Positions 1 through 13,066 of a DNA stretch of 64,000 nt are shown here, piece after piece. The DNA lies in NCBI GenBank assembly GCA_022695795.1, contig MU404065.1:372001-436000 (forward strand), read 5' to 3'. Under the pieces are notes generated by a model. That model worked only from the letters and a program-made list of their open reading frames with translations, searched no databases and was not told the DNA's origin. Source of the stretch: Biscogniauxia marginata (Eukaryota; Ascomycota; Sordariomycetes; Xylariales; Xylariaceae). The first letter of the stretch is position 1, and each line of letters begins with the position of its first letter. The position numbers and the translations under genes were made by a program.

Positions 1-238
1 GCTCCAGGAGCTGGACCTGCTCGACGCCGAGGAGCGCCAGCTGGGGGCCGCGGGAGAGCCGGGCGACGAGGAGATGGTCCGGAATTGGAGAGAGCTCACC
101 GCGAGGAGGTATGAGTTCGTCTCGCAGCTGGGAGGACTCCTGGACTCGCGGCGCGAGAACTACAATAGGATGACCTCAAATATCTTCAGCCAGGTTGGAG
201 GTCTGCTTGATGCTGTCGACCCCGGGGACGACGAGTAA
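1..238 (+). CDS. 3' end of an unrecognised gene (partial)
   Basis: An open frame enters at base 2 and runs 78 codons to a TAA. The peptide is acidic and helix-prone, with heptad-like leucines (LQELDLLDAEER at the start, QLGGLLDSRREN later) and ends in an Asp/Glu tail, so it looks like the C-terminus of a coiled-coil protein. I do not recognise the family. The TAA overlaps a perfect splice donor (GTAAGT at 235-240). If that donor is used with the CACAG acceptor near 290, the protein would end one or two residues later at a TAG, so the C-terminus is nearly the same either way. The 5' part lies outside the window. Confidence 0.6.
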   Translation, partial: LQELDLLDAEERQLGAAGEPGDEEMVRNWRELTARRYEFVSQLGGLLDSRRENYNRMTSNIFSQVGGLLDAVDPGDDE

Positions 239-1027
239 GTAAGAGCTCGCATTTCTTATCCGCAGAACATCCCACGAATGCCACAGGGCGTAGAAAGTGA
301 GTTTCAAAGTAGTGTGCCATATCCAATCCCCAACTCCTAACCCCTAACCCCCCATTTAATTATCTAGTCTCCTGCTTATCCCGACGAGTTTCATATTGTT
401 ATTTGTCTGCGTCTCTTAGTTTTCAGATTGAATATTAGCAATAATAAAATCTAGGTAATTATGCTGTGACTTACTACAGTGTGCCACAACAGCGTGTCCC
501 ACGGGTACTCATTTAGCTTCAATTAACTTAAAGATTGTGTCGTTTTGCTGGTGCCTCGTGAACGAATTGACACTACTTGTCTCATGAGAATTGATATAAC
601 AGATGGGTTTTCGATAGGTGCATGTACCCAGATCCACACTTTGAGTCTAATATGCAACTACATACCCAATTGTATATTTGAGGTGACCTAACAACGCTGT
701 GACGAGCTTCTTGTAATACATGGACTTACACTTACAGGTCGATTCCTGATGACATCATGTCAGAGAACCCCTAGACGCTAATGAAACGATCTAATCTTGC
801 AGTGCTACTTAGTGACATGGGGGACCAATCACGGCGCAGCGGGTAGCAGCATACCTGTAACTGAGAAATACAAGGGTACCTCGATTCAGGAGGAACAGTA
901 AAATACCTAACCTAGCCTCGTTAGCTTTCACTATCAAGTAAATCTCAGACTTTTCTCAACATCGTTTCCTTCAACGATTGTGGAGCTCCTCACCGAACCT
1001 CGTCGTTTCTAGATTGGCGACGGGACG
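239..1027. other. Intergenic region upstream of the GH47 gene
   Basis: No convincing ORF is present. It holds the likely 3' UTR of the first gene and the promoter of the mannosidase. Two C-rich TTAGGG-like units occur near 331-350 (CTAACCCCTAACCCC), but they are not an exact telomere array. Confidence 0.6.
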
Positions 1028-2862
<1,835 letters not shown>

Positions 2863-3608
2863 TGATAATATCGATGGGGTTTACATATGTACCTACTTAC
2901 TAACTTGGGTAGTCAGGAAGGATAGAGAAAATCGACTGATAAAGACAGGTCATTATGTACTTGTCTCCTGTTTTCGCCATCTGATGGTACACATTAGAAT
3001 CTCAAGAGTCTGCAGGTGCTCTTGGAGTCGATAAGTCTGCGGCCTATCGGACCAATGATAGGTAGGTACCTAGTCGCAGTCAGCTAGACCGCAACGGGCC
3101 TTTATTAGTTAGCCCAGCCCCGCGGTCCCTTTCCTTTTCAGCTCCCAGGCAGGGCACCTACTGACGTAGCACGGGTGCTACGGCGCGCTGTGCTACACTA
3201 GAGAGAATCCAAGAACCTTAACTCATTTTTCGGCTAGAGAAAATCGCCCCTCTCCAATCGCTGCCCCAGGGATCCTGCCGGAAAGAGAGATAACAGATTT
3301 TCAAAAGAGGCATAGGCCTTTTTTCCATATCTTCCTTTTTCTCCTTCTGTTCTTTCTTTCCTGAACCGATCCAGTCCTGCCCAACCTCAACTCGATTATT
3401 CTCTGCGATCAACACGGGAGGGAGAATCAATTGCGCGACGTTGGTTTTCCTCGTCAATTAGGCTCGGCTGTGTGTGTGTCCTACCTTGCAGCTTATATCG
3501 ATCAATCTTCCGTTACGAGCGAGTAGCCTTACGATAGAAGAGAGAGAGGCAGAGAGAGAAAAAAAAGAGAGAGAATAGGATCCGATTCGAGGAAATTCTG
3601 CATACACC
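2863..3608. other. Intergenic region / Shr3 promoter
   Basis: No supported gene. It carries a TAGGTAGGTACCTAG motif near 3058-3072 and a purine-rich tract (GAGAGAGGCAGAGAGAG followed by A-rich sequence) at about 3537-3590, just upstream of the Shr3 start and typical of a 5' leader. Confidence 0.5.
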
Positions 3609-4448
3609 ATGCCGGACAAATGGGTAGACTGGTCTAAGACCCCGCGGTCTAAGGACTACCGCGGGTCAGCCTCGTTCGCGACTTTCATGATCATCGGACG
3701 TGAGTTACCACCAGTTCCATGCGTAGACGCGCAAAGTAGCAACGAGGCAAGAAGAACAAGAAAAAGAAGCTAACCCCAGTGCCCGTGTGCTCCGACAGCG
3801 ACGTGTTTCTTCCTCGGGATCCTCTTCGCCGAGTTCCCCTACGACTTCCCCCTGCTCTGGACCAAGGACCCGATCCCGCCGGCGTACCTCGACCAGCTCG
3901 AGACGCACCTGAAGTTCGTGCACCAGTCGCCGCCGCTGATCGCGCGCGTGCTGAGCATCATGATCGGGACGGGGTTCCTGGGCTTCTTCATCAAGCTGTT
4001 CAAGGCGTCCGAGTCCAACATGCTGTTCGACGGCGCCTCGCTCGTGCTCTACCTCATCGGCGTCGGCGTCTACATCACCAACATCGTCAAGGGCCTGCGC
4101 TTCGTCAGCGCCGGCATCTGGCACCGCGACGACTTCGCCGGCAACAACAACAACAACGTGGTGCGCGTCGACGGCCCCATCACGGGCGAGATCGTCCTCG
4201 GCCGCGAGGACAGCCTCAAGGTCATGGCCGCCAGCAACACCATCCTCGCCCTCGTCCTCATCGGTGTCCTCGTCCTCCAGGCCGGCCAGTGGTACGCCGA
4301 GCGCAAGGACTCGGAGGACTACGAGAAGATGCGCAAGGAGGACGAGAACAACGCGAACGCCGCCGCCAGCGCCGCCGCCGGTGGCGGGGCCCAGCAGGGC
4401 GGCAGCCCGACGAGCGCCGACAAGAAGGGCTCGAAGAAGAAGCAGTGA
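3609..4448 (+). CDS. SHR3: Shr3-type ER chaperone for amino acid permeases
   Basis: Exons 3609-3699 and 3799-4448 encode 246 residues; the 99-nt intron has GTGAGT and CGACAG ends. The start MPDKWVDWS is followed by a hydrophobic segment, and three more follow (residues about 70-90, 105-125 and 155-175), giving the four-span topology of Shr3. The loop FAEFPYDFPLLWTKDP between spans 1 and 2 and the motif LYLIGVGVYITNIVKG match the family. The C-terminus is Ala/Gly-rich and ends in a lysine cluster (KKGSKKKQ), fitting a cytosolic, ER-retained tail. Family knowledge: Shr3 is a membrane-localised chaperone that lets amino acid permeases fold and enter COPII vesicles. The second exon is very GC-rich at third positions compared with most genes in the window. 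Confidence 0.88.
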
Positions 4449-5816
4449 AATGATGGGGGAAAAGAGGATTATGTGCGATATTGCTTTGGAATTGTTTCAC
4501 TTCCACTTTATCAGCCTGGGGGGGCAGGCGGATTATAGGGATTTTCTTGGGGTGTGAGTATTGCTTTTTTTTTTTTGCCGTGTATAAGGAGCAGTAGGGA
4601 GCAGCAGGGGGGGAAAAAGGTACGAGGGAAGAAACCGAGAGGAGCATATATTAAGGGCCGTATCTGATTTGTAGTTCTGGCAGCCCTCCTCCCATCCTAC
4701 TGCACTGACTTACTACAAGTTTTAGCAGCTACTATAGTTTGATGGTATGAGCTGAAAAGGAGAAAGAAAGAGAAGAAGAAGAAAAAGTTAATGCGTTACG
4801 GAGTTGAGTTGAGTTTGCATGTGAACTGAACTGAACTGAACTGAATTAATGAATGAGTGCGCTGGAGTAATACTTGTTGTTTTACACAATATGAGAGCGA
4901 TGATTAGGTTTGGATACCTACCTACGTGTCACCACGTGGGCGGCCTAATCCTGTGACTTTGGATTCTTATCACTGAATCGATCAAGTCATCTGGAGCATA
5001 TCATACGCATTCCAACTCGCTGCGTTGAATAGGTAGACGTAGAGCAACAAATCCGGCCCCGCAAGAAGGGAGGAGACGTATACGGTCCGTATCTCATCAG
5101 CCCAGCGGTAGTGAAACCCGCTATTTCAAAGGGAGAGATGCTATAAGAAAGCCAGAATTCAGAAAAACTTACCAAAAAATCTACAGATTTCCAAATCACC
5201 AAAGGAGGCCGTGCCCGAGTGAGCAAGTGAGCAAGTAAGTACAGAGTATCTACAAAAGTTCCCTCTACTTCGCATCCCATTCCCATTCCTCTTTCATCCT
5301 CCATAAACGACGATAGCAAGAACCACACAAAACTACCACCTTCTTATCGTCCAAGCAGGAAGAAAAAAGAAAACACAAAATAGAATAAGAGAGCAAATAT
5401 ATAATGTAATGCAATGCATGTATATGCATGCATATGTGTATGTAGGTATGTACAAGATGATTAGCAATGCGAGAAGAGAAAAATTTAAGACGACGACACC
5501 ATACGCCCAGGATAAGAAGAGAAGGAGAAGAAGAAAAAAAGAATAAAGCTCCTGTTCGTTTCAGGTTCTCAAGTGGTATCATATCGTGCGTCCATTCCCC
5601 TTTCCCCGATTTCCCAACTCCAAAAGAAAAAAGACAAAAAAAGAGAGATTTATGCCAACCATCCAAGAAAAAGGAATTATAGCGCCTAAATATGCTACGT
5701 ATGCATGGGAAATGTATGTGTGTCTGTATGTTCGTCGGCCCGTATGCAGTGAGATCCACCCCTCTAAGTCATTCCCTATCCCATCTCATCTCCTAAATTT
5801 TATTTGTTTGTCACCA
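4449..5816. other. Convergent intergenic region (3' UTRs)
   Basis: This lies between the ends of Shr3 (+) and the Cys-rich surface protein (-). No gene is supported. It contains short tandem repeats (GAGTT x3 at 4801-4815, GAACT/CTGAA units at 4823-4847), T- and A-runs and purine-rich stretches at 5460-5560. The ORFs here are of biased composition and unconvincing. Confidence 0.55.
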
Positions 5817-6974
5817 TCACCTCCGCCGCAGCGGCGACTCGGGCATCTTGTCGACCTGGTGTTGGAATTCCGTCCACGTGGTATCCCTCCTTTCGGAGCC
5901 CACTGTCGACGGGTCAGCGAAGATATTTATGCTCTCGCTGCCGCCGCTGTGTTGACGCATCGGTGATATGGGGGTCTCGGCGCCAGCCGAATAGCGGCTA
6001 GGTTGATAGTAGTGATCTGTCAGGCTCCGAAGGCCACCAACCTCAGCCGAAAGGTGGTAGCTGCGGGGCGGATCCGACATGATGCTGTCAGGTCGGTTCG
6101 CATAAGGCGAATAAGGTGAGTTGGGTGGAAAGCGGCCCTGCACCTGGGTTGGCGACGACGCAATACTTGAGCTCTGTGCCTTGGCTAGGAAGTCTAGTCG
6201 CTGATTGGGGTACTCAGCGTGCGGCACTGGCGCGCTGATGATATTGCCGAACGACGATGACGAGCTGTGCCGCTTCTTTTCTTTCTGCTTGCGCCGGTGG
6301 CGGAGGACCAACACTCCGGCGATGATCACGATGAGGGCTATCATGCCGCCAACGACCCCGCCAACGATAGCTGCCGTGTTCATGTTGGTATCGACTGTAG
6401 GATCAGGGTTCTCTGTTGAGGGCGCAGCTGTCGTGCTCGTGCCGTGCCCTACCGCTTCCGAAGTTGTCGACGTTTCCGAAGCAGATTCGGTCGGTGCAGT
6501 CTGAGTTGATGTCGGGCTGGAGCTTGGGCTTGGGCTTGCATCCCCGGCCGAACCAGGTTTCTTGCTCTGGTCGGCATCTTTCACGCAATCATTATCATTG
6601 CAGTGGTATCCAAAAGGACAGCAGCCGGTGCTGCATGTTTCAAGCTTCACATCGAGGACGCTTGTCTTGATCTCGGCTTGGGGGTTTGCGACAGGGTCTT
6701 GAAGCGAAATATTACAAGTAATAGGGCTGATGGTATCACACTTGTTCCCTTCCGGGCAGCACAACACTGTTGTTTCGCCCGCTAGGACAAGACATGTTGC
6801 ACCCGTCCGGCAACAAAAATTATCGGGAAGTCCAGCTTGCGAACATTTCGTAAAGTCCGCGGCGCAGGTACCGTCTCTCTCAAATAACCACTCTGGTCGG
6901 ATGGAGGTGGCTGAAGCAATCGCGAGCACCGCCGCGAAGTGCAACGCCCGCAACGGGCCTCGAATATTCGGCAT
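5817..6974 (-). CDS. Secreted Cys-rich, Ser/Thr-rich single-pass membrane protein
   Basis: A single-exon 385-residue protein. It begins with a signal peptide (residues about 1-24), followed by a Cys-rich ectodomain up to about residue 135 with paired cysteines (FCCRTGATC, VLCCPEGNKC, GCCPFGYHC). A Ser/Thr/Pro-rich stalk, probably O-glycosylated, covers about 136-200. One transmembrane helix, GGMIALIVIIAGVLVLRHRR, sits near 210-228 and is followed by a strongly basic stop-transfer and a low-complexity Ser/Pro-rich cytosolic tail with RYSAGAETPISPMRQ. The architecture resembles fungal wall-stress sensors and adhesion-like proteins, but the ectodomain is neither a WSC nor a CFEM domain that I can name. 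Function is therefore unknown; a plasma-membrane site is inferred. Confidence 0.8.
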   Translation of the reverse strand: MPNIRGPLRALHFAAVLAIASATSIRPEWLFERDGTCAADFTKCSQAGLPDNFCCRTGATCLVLAGETTVLCCPEGNKCDTISPITCNISLQDPVANPQAEIKTSVLDVKLETCSTGCCPFGYHCNDNDCVKDADQSKKPGSAGDASPSPSSSPTSTQTAPTESASETSTTSEAVGHGTSTTAAPSTENPDPTVDTNMNTAAIVGGVVGGMIALIVIIAGVLVLRHRRKQKEKKRHSSSSSFGNIISAPVPHAEYPNQRLDFLAKAQSSSIASSPTQVQGRFPPNSPYSPYANRPDSIMSDPPRSYHLSAEVGGLRSLTDHYYQPSRYSAGAETPISPMRQHSGGSESINIFADPSTVGSERRDTTWTEFQHQVDKMPESPLRRR

Positions 6975-8268
6975 AGTAGTTTTGCTGTTGTCTGGGTTCC
7001 TGACTTGTTCGATAATTGATATATGGATTGTAGGAGACGTATTAAAGGCAAATGGTTATCCGCGAAGAAGAGGGAAAAAAAGTATAATGGTAAACGTAGC
7101 GAGTCTCAGCTCGAGCCAAATAGAAGAGTAGAATTTCTGGCGGCAAAGGGGTTCAATCACGAGGACTATGTTGAACACGAACAGTGCAGGGGTTTCCAAG
7201 AAATAGTAGGTAGAATAGTCACGAGCAAACAATGAAGATGTTCGACATTGAGTAGAGGATAGTAAAAGAAAGAAGGCGAAACAAAGATGAGCATACTCGA
7301 AAGACCAACAGCAACAAGAACGAGATGCAAGCTTGCCTGTGTCATCAGTACGTGACGGCTCTCACCTTTGTTTCTATTTTGTTCGATCATTGTTTAATCC
7401 CTTGGCTAGAACACACGAGGTCGCAGTCATGAAAGTGGTTTGACTTAGAACAAGTCGCAAAGTGCCTGTGGTCCAACGGATGCGACCAGATGGAGTCAAG
7501 CAGAGATCGACCGGATAGAGGGCGGCGGCCTTTCGGGCCATCGACTGGATATCTTCAGCCCAAAATAAACCCACGATTTGAAATGGGCTGGGGAGTTTCC
7601 GTACATGACCATCCCGAGCATTTTCGGCTTGAACAAGGTCGATTCGAGGCAGTGCTGGTATTAGACGACGCAGGAGTCGTCGAAATGAGAGGTCATCGTG
7701 AGGCGAATCGCCCACCTTCACGGGCGGTTACAGGGTTGCAACTGGGGCGGTTTGCAAGATGGAGAGTTGAGGTTGGCCCAAGGGTTTTAGCAGCTTTCGA
7801 AATAGGCGCGACGAGGAAGATTCCGTGTGTCTGATTGGGTAGACGGGCCTGCGCTAAGGGGTCTAGGGTGTCTACCGGTTCGTCACTGAACCTGGACGCT
7901 GATCCTGTGAAACATGCCCTGAAAAGGGTTGAATCCAGGCGCTCAGACCACCATTACGTACCTACGTTTCCCGGATCGCATCAACTCCGAATATTACCGA
8001 GCCGGGGGCGGTGTCCCTCTTTTCAGGTCTTCAGGGGGAGCGGTCTTTTTTTTTTCCCCTATTAACAACGAAACAGGTCTCGGGGTGAAAACGATATAAT
8101 GCTGGGCCCCAGTGGCTGTTCAAGAAAAATAACCACAGACTATGGGGAAATTGTCTATCTTACCTCACAGGAGGCCTCTTATACACGTCACCCGCGGGCT
8201 ACGTAGGCGGTGAACGTGGCGAATCAAGTTCAGGGCAAAGGAGGATGGATGATGCTCCCAGAGCCTAA
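6975..8268. other. Intergenic region
   Basis: Promoter and 5' leader of the surface protein plus 3' flank of the dehalogenase-like gene. One ATG-started ORF of 114 codons (7490-7834, +) shows no recognisable domain and is treated as chance. A short T-run (8046-8056) lies near the right end. Confidence 0.5.
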
Positions 8269-9087
8269 CTAACCCAAGGCTTCGATGGCAACGATCAGAC
8301 CTTGCATACCGCCCTCGCTGAGGAAATAGTCGTTCTCGCGCCTGATATCATCCATGTTCTCGCCCACGTCGTCAGTCCATCGGCTGACATAGATAGTGTT
8401 CATGCCGAACTCCCTCGCGGCTCGCAGGTCGTATGCATGAGCAGCGACCATGACGGCTTCGTCCGGCCGCACCCGGACGAGCTTAAGCGCCTTCGCGTAG
8501 GCCTCGGGTGTCGGCTTATAGACGCCCAGGAGCTCGCTTGAGAACAGCATGCTGAAAGTGTCAGCTAGCCCCGACGATCGGGCCAGGTCGAGCTGAAGCC
8601 TCGTAGTGCCATTAGCCAGCACGAAGAGCTCCACACTCAGGTCTCTCTTCAGCGCCGTCAGTGCAGACAACACATCCGGCCACGCGCTCATGCGATGCCA
8701 AGATGCCACCGCGTTTTCAATCGACGGAGAACTGGTCCCCTTGTCATCATAGGAGGCACTTGTTGTAGATCTACCAGCACCATAAAAGTGGTGGCTGTGC
8801 TCCCTATGTGGCTCCCGGTTCAATATCCTCAGCAGGGTTTGACGGTGAGTGACGTCGATGTCCTCGGGGGCGAGGCCTTGTCGCGACCGCGCGTGGAGTT
8901 CGCCGAAGAACTCTTGACGCCAGTCGAGTGCCAGCTTCGAGCGCGCGGCCTCCGGGATCGCCCGTGGCAGGGCGTCGACGGCACCTGAATGCCAGTCAAG
9001 ACAGGTACCCATGAAGTCGAAGAAGACGGCCTTAATCCGCCTTTGACTCCCTGGCTGAGTTGGTGGCGATCTTTTCTCATGCAACAT
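8269..9087 (-). CDS. HAD-superfamily hydrolase, haloacid dehalogenase type II-like
   Basis: A single exon of 272 residues. All four HAD motifs are visible: motif I FFDFMGTCLDW with nucleophile Asp24, motif II LANGTTR near 160, motif III Lys in GVYKPTPEAY near 190, and motif IV VAAHAYDLRAAREFG near 215. The motif IV form VAAHAYDLRAA is typical of (S)-2-haloacid dehalogenases and their fungal relatives. An acidic, His/Ser-rich insertion (about residues 95-120) lies in the cap region. The reaction would be hydrolysis of a small substrate through an aspartyl-enzyme intermediate in the cytosol; the true substrate cannot be told from sequence. The Met codon at 9087 is the first in frame and leaves a normal N-terminal extension. 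No partner gene is adjacent. Confidence 0.85.
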   Translation of the reverse strand: MLHEKRSPPTQPGSQRRIKAVFFDFMGTCLDWHSGAVDALPRAIPEAARSKLALDWRQEFFGELHARSRQGLAPEDIDVTHRQTLLRILNREPHREHSHHFYGAGRSTTSASYDDKGTSSPSIENAVASWHRMSAWPDVLSALTALKRDLSVELFVLANGTTRLQLDLARSSGLADTFSMLFSSELLGVYKPTPEAYAKALKLVRVRPDEAVMVAAHAYDLRAAREFGMNTIYVSRWTDDVGENMDDIRRENDYFLSEGGMQGLIVAIEALG

Positions 9088-10900
9088 GTTGTTATTAGCG
9101 CAATCCTACCACCCCGTTCATTTGCGAAAGTCCTGTGATCAGTAAACCGAGCTACAGATGATGGGTCATATACGTTGTGCCATGTGGTAGAGTCCAATGA
9201 AGTCAAAGGTATTTGCTTTGTGCCTCATAGTCAGGCCAACAAAGCGAGTCGAGTGGCTCGCCTGTAGAAGCCACAATAAAGAATGATGGCCTAACAATCC
9301 AATATTAGTCGTCGAGTCCAGAACGTTACTAAGCGTAGGAAGTTGGGGATAGGGCGAATAAATTACCCCAATTCGTGGTAATACAGCATCCATCTGATTA
9401 GACTAAAATCTCCAATTTACTTTAGCAGATCCCCCGCAGTTCGCAACCATGCATGGTTATTTCCGCCCTCCGACCTTTCCCCAATCATATGAGGAACTTC
9501 CTGCCTTCGTGCTCGGACTGCCATATCCAGCAAAGCTCTCTCGGACCAACGTCATTTTGGCCGCATCCAACCACAATTCCCACAACGCATGTAAGGTACA
9601 TAGGTACAGAACTATAATAGGTACCTACCTAACCTACCTAACCTACCTAACCGAGTCACAGCCACGCTATACCTGTAAAGTCCCGTTTTTCGCCGTTGAA
9701 AGGCCGCACGATAGCGGACCCCACTTGGCGCGCGAGTGAGTGCACACCTTTTAGCCGGGGTATTTCTCCACCGAGCTACGCCGAGAGTCATCTCCAGCTC
9801 TCAGTCCTGCCCAACTCCTCATCCTCACCGGCTCTACGAAGCCTGATTGGCTCATGACCGCTATCTAGATCTTCGTTCGCAACCCGGTTTAGGCATTTAG
9901 AATCGTAGGGGTTTTCTTCACCCTTTGGCCATGTGCACCTGACTCACTCTGGTCACGAGGCCTATTCTTTCTTTTCACCGCTCCGTGTCTCGGTTTCAAG
10001 CGGTGATTCGTGAGCTTGGGCAAATTTATTGATTGCAGCTGGGCGTTGTTCGTCGGCGTAGAGTATAGTTAGCCAAGTCGATTGCCCATGTGGGGTTTTC
10101 AATAATAATTGACAAAAAGTTAACATGGCTAATTAGTTAATGCTTTTGCCTGCCTCTGTATGGATGGTTGGTCAAATAACAGTTGTAAGTGGTTTACAGG
10201 GATCTGGGACGTGGAGGTATCATTTGAACTGAGTTTTCTCTTTTTATTGGATCATTCGTTTTATTATTACAATAAAGCTCTTGGGCTTGGTATTTCCACA
10301 AGAGTTGAAGGAGGTGGGAAGCAATCATAGCGGTGCTTCCCTCATCATGAACCTTTTCCCCAGGGGCATTGCCGATGCCAGGCCGTATCCAGAAGTATGC
10401 TATACCTAAACCCAAAATGGTTCCAATTGACTCGCCCCCAAGAACTCCTTTGCCCCCCCCCCCCCCGAAACATGCATTGGTATATGAGAGAATAGACAAT
10501 GAAAATGTCGTGAAAAGGGAAGTAAGGTAGAAAAAACGATTGCAAAGTAATCGTTACCCCCTCATAAAGCCATAGCATGCAAGGTTCAATAATAATCGCC
10601 TCCTAGTCCTAGCACTCCACCCCCTTACATACAATATCATATTTCAAAAGATTCCATCCAAGTCCAAGTGTCGTTCCGGTTTGCCTTGCGGCGTCCTCTC
10701 TCTTAGGGGTATTATGTTTATAGTAGTAGGAAAAAAAAAACCTAGTGTAAAGTAAAGCGTGTTCCAGCCAGCCTCATCGTACGAAGCGGAAGGTGATTCC
10801 CTGCATCACCCGCGGAAGGGCACCTGCAGGTGAGGGAGGGGATATTCTGCTACCGGCAGACCACTCTCCTCAAGACCGGCTGTGTTGGAGAGTGGACAGC
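9088..10900. other. Intergenic region
   Basis: No gene supported. It includes a (CCTACCTAA)n microsatellite at about 9621-9652, a 14-base C run at 10453-10466 and A/T-rich 3' flank of the transcription-factor gene near 10200-10760. The 96-codon ORF at 9449-9739 spans the microsatellite and looks random. Confidence 0.5.
9621..9652. repeat. (CCTACCTAA)n microsatellite
   Basis: Three uninterrupted copies of a CCTACCTAA unit, flanked by a further ACCTACCT. The same motif recurs in single copies in many other gaps of this window. Confidence 0.85.
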
Positions 10901-13066
10901 TTATATTAGCAGATAATCCAAGCCCCTCATCTGCATGACATCTCTCCAGGAGATGTATGGTGGTTCCACTGATCCCGTTGCACTGGGACTTGGCTGGTAG
11001 CTATCCGTCTGTTGCCAGACCTCGTGCAACAATGAAGCAACACCACCAAAGCTGCCCACGTTGGCAGCATCGCCAAGCTGGCTAATACGGTCGTTGAAAA
11101 ATTGCCGGAAGGTAGAGTTAGTGCTGCTGACTGATCCTCCAATCAGATACACCCAGGCCAGGCTTCGGTCGAAGCCAGCAGGTCCGGGAGGAATATGTTG
11201 AAGAACAGTAGTGAGCTTCTCCACAAGACCAACGCAGCTCCCTTGATTAGGCGAGAAACCAGGAACAAGACTGCAGAGGTAGATGCGGGCCGCCAATCGA
11301 AAGGCGCTGGTGATGTTTTTGCTAAGCTGCTTAGGACTCAAGATACCATTGGTATTAATTGGCATCTTAGGTCCATTGTCGCCAACCTCGGTTAGACCGA
11401 TCTGGTCACCAAGTGCATGAACATGCTGACAAAGAGTGATATCGTCCATGCCCTCTTTCTTGAGCGCCTCGAGGCACGCAATCTCGGAGATAAGATACAT
11501 GACCCGGTCGTCACAGCCCATTAGCTCGCGAAGTCCTAGAGATGGGTTTGTGGTCGAAAGGTGCTTCTCCCGGTAAGTGTGCGCAAAAGCCGGCGCCCGG
11601 CCTTGCATGGTTGCTCCCAGAATGTCAATCCATGCCGTCAAAGTCATGTTAAAGGGAGTTTGTGCCAATGGTTCGGCTGGGTCGGAAACTAGTCGAGGCA
11701 GATCGAGCTTCGTGACCAAAGAGTTAACCGCCTGGAAGTGCTGGTGCCATGGGATATCGGGAAGCGAATCGTCATATCGGCCGACGCAGCACTGGAAGAA
11801 AATGAGGCCCAAGGTGGCTTCCAGAATTTGCTGGTGGTTCTCGTCCCTATTCAGCGCCTCGCAGAGGGATAGGATTGTGGCGTGTCGGTGCCGCATGATA
11901 TCACTGTCAATCTCTTCGCCCTGGATGTTCATAGTTGCCTTGTAATGTTGCGCCGCAATCATGAGGCAGCAATGAAGATATCCTTTGTTGTTCTGCAGAG
12001 CAGGCAGGATAAGGTCGGAGCTGACCGATCCATGCTGGTTGGTCTCTAGAATTGGGAAGATGGTTGGCAGAACGAATTGGATAAAGTGGTCGAGTAACCG
12101 CTGGTCGTTTTCGTCCAATTCAATGTCGACCTGGCGTGAGTTCATTGTGGGGCCGTGGGAGAAGTCGAAGAAGTTACAGTTCAACGATTCTTCCGTCAGA
12201 GACTCCCGGCGCTCCTGGTAGACTTGTTCGGTCCATTCCCCATCCATTGGGTACGACGGGAGGACTGTCCCCGGAGGAGGCGGCGTGTGAAAGGTGCTGA
12301 AGGTGGAGACAGTCGATTCCCGTATCGTTGGAATATCGTTAACGTACATTTGTCGCTCTGTTTTCACATCGATCTCGTATGGAGACATAGAGAACATGAA
12401 ATCGGGATGCGAGGGGAGTATTTGCGGGTTGTATGCACCATAATCTGGAACGTTCGGCGGGCTGTTGAAGTTGAAAGAGAAGTGAGAGTCAATTGATGCC
12501 GACCTCGTGCGGTCTAACGGGTCCGAGAAGGTAGCAGAGGTGGGAAGGGAATGCGACAGGCCAGGCGGCGAACTGACGGAAGTTTGGATGGTGTGTGATG
12601 CCTTTTCCGAAAGCTTCTTTCGCTTGATAATCATCTTGATATCGTCCTTATGTTGTCTCCTTGCATCGTTGTTGCTCCACCACATTGGTCTCTTGTATTC
12701 GCAAACAAGACCGAGATGTTTGCATGCTGAGCACATGGGAGTGCCCTCATCACACTTCTTTCGTCTTAATCTGCAAGTATAGCAGCCTAGAGAGTAGTAG
12801 CCAAGTTAGTTTCTAGTTCCTGAACTGACTTACACACGGCCAAACTCCGGTGTGTGTAAGTGACTAAGGGGGGCGTGTAAGTCACGTTGGGGGAAAGAGG
12901 AGCACAAACCAGTTCTTGAGCGGCGGTGCATCTGTGTCTTTGCCTTCGGGTTAGCATTGTTGGTGGGCTTCGAAGCAGCCTTCGGCTTTGTTGGTTGTGC
13001 GACGGCCATGTTGACGGTTGCTGCTCTCATGAGGTCTTCACGCGAGTTGGGGGGTAGAGTTGACAT
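10901..13066 (-). CDS. Zn2Cys6 transcription factor with Fungal_trans_2-like domain
   Basis: Exons 13066-12910 and 12786-10901 (minus strand) encode 680 residues. The 123-nt intron splits the DNA-binding domain just before the first cysteine; joining restores CYTCRLRRKKCDEGTPMCSA with zinc ligands Cys54, 57, 64, 71, 74 and 81. A basic linker (WWSNNDARRQHKDDIKMIIK) and a Ser/Pro-rich region follow. The C-terminal 450 residues are alpha-helical, with the pattern of the fungal-specific domain found in many C6 regulators (blocks near ILEATLGLIFFQCCVGRYDD and AFRLAARIYLCSLVPGF). It should be a nuclear DNA-binding regulator; targets are unknown and there is no biosynthetic cluster beside it. The true donor is the weak GTTTGT, while a consensus GTAAGT lies 76 nt downstream inside the intron. 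An alternative start at the Met 12 codons later is possible. Confidence 0.9.
12826..12884. repeat. Inverted repeats inside the transcription-factor intron
   Basis: ACTTACACAC at 12828-12837 is the exact reverse complement of GTGTGTAAGT at 12852-12861, and TGACTTACAC (12826-12835) is the exact reverse complement of GTGTAAGTCA (12875-12884). The arm can therefore pair with either partner. On the sense (minus) strand it covers a consensus GTAAGT donor. Confidence 0.8.

Noticed and set aside
331..352. Telomere-like CCTAACCCCTAACCCC
   Set aside because: Only two imperfect units inside ordinary gene DNA; too short for an interstitial telomere or a telomerase RNA template claim.
3705..4124. Long antisense ORFs opposite Shr3 (and likewise opposite the carrier, MIC26/27 and SAM-PH genes)
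   Set aside because: They are shadows caused by extreme third-position GC bias in the real genes.
7490..7834. 114-codon ORF with a true ATG on the plus strand
   Set aside because: No domain, Arg/Gly-biased composition and no splice partner; it lies in the upstream region of a minus-strand gene.
9449..9739. 96-codon ORF on the plus strand
   Set aside because: It reads through a CCTACCTAA microsatellite and has no recognisable feature.
9730..9830. tRNA-like A-box (TAGCTCGGTGG on the minus strand)
   Set aside because: No matching T-arm or B-box and no cloverleaf could be drawn.
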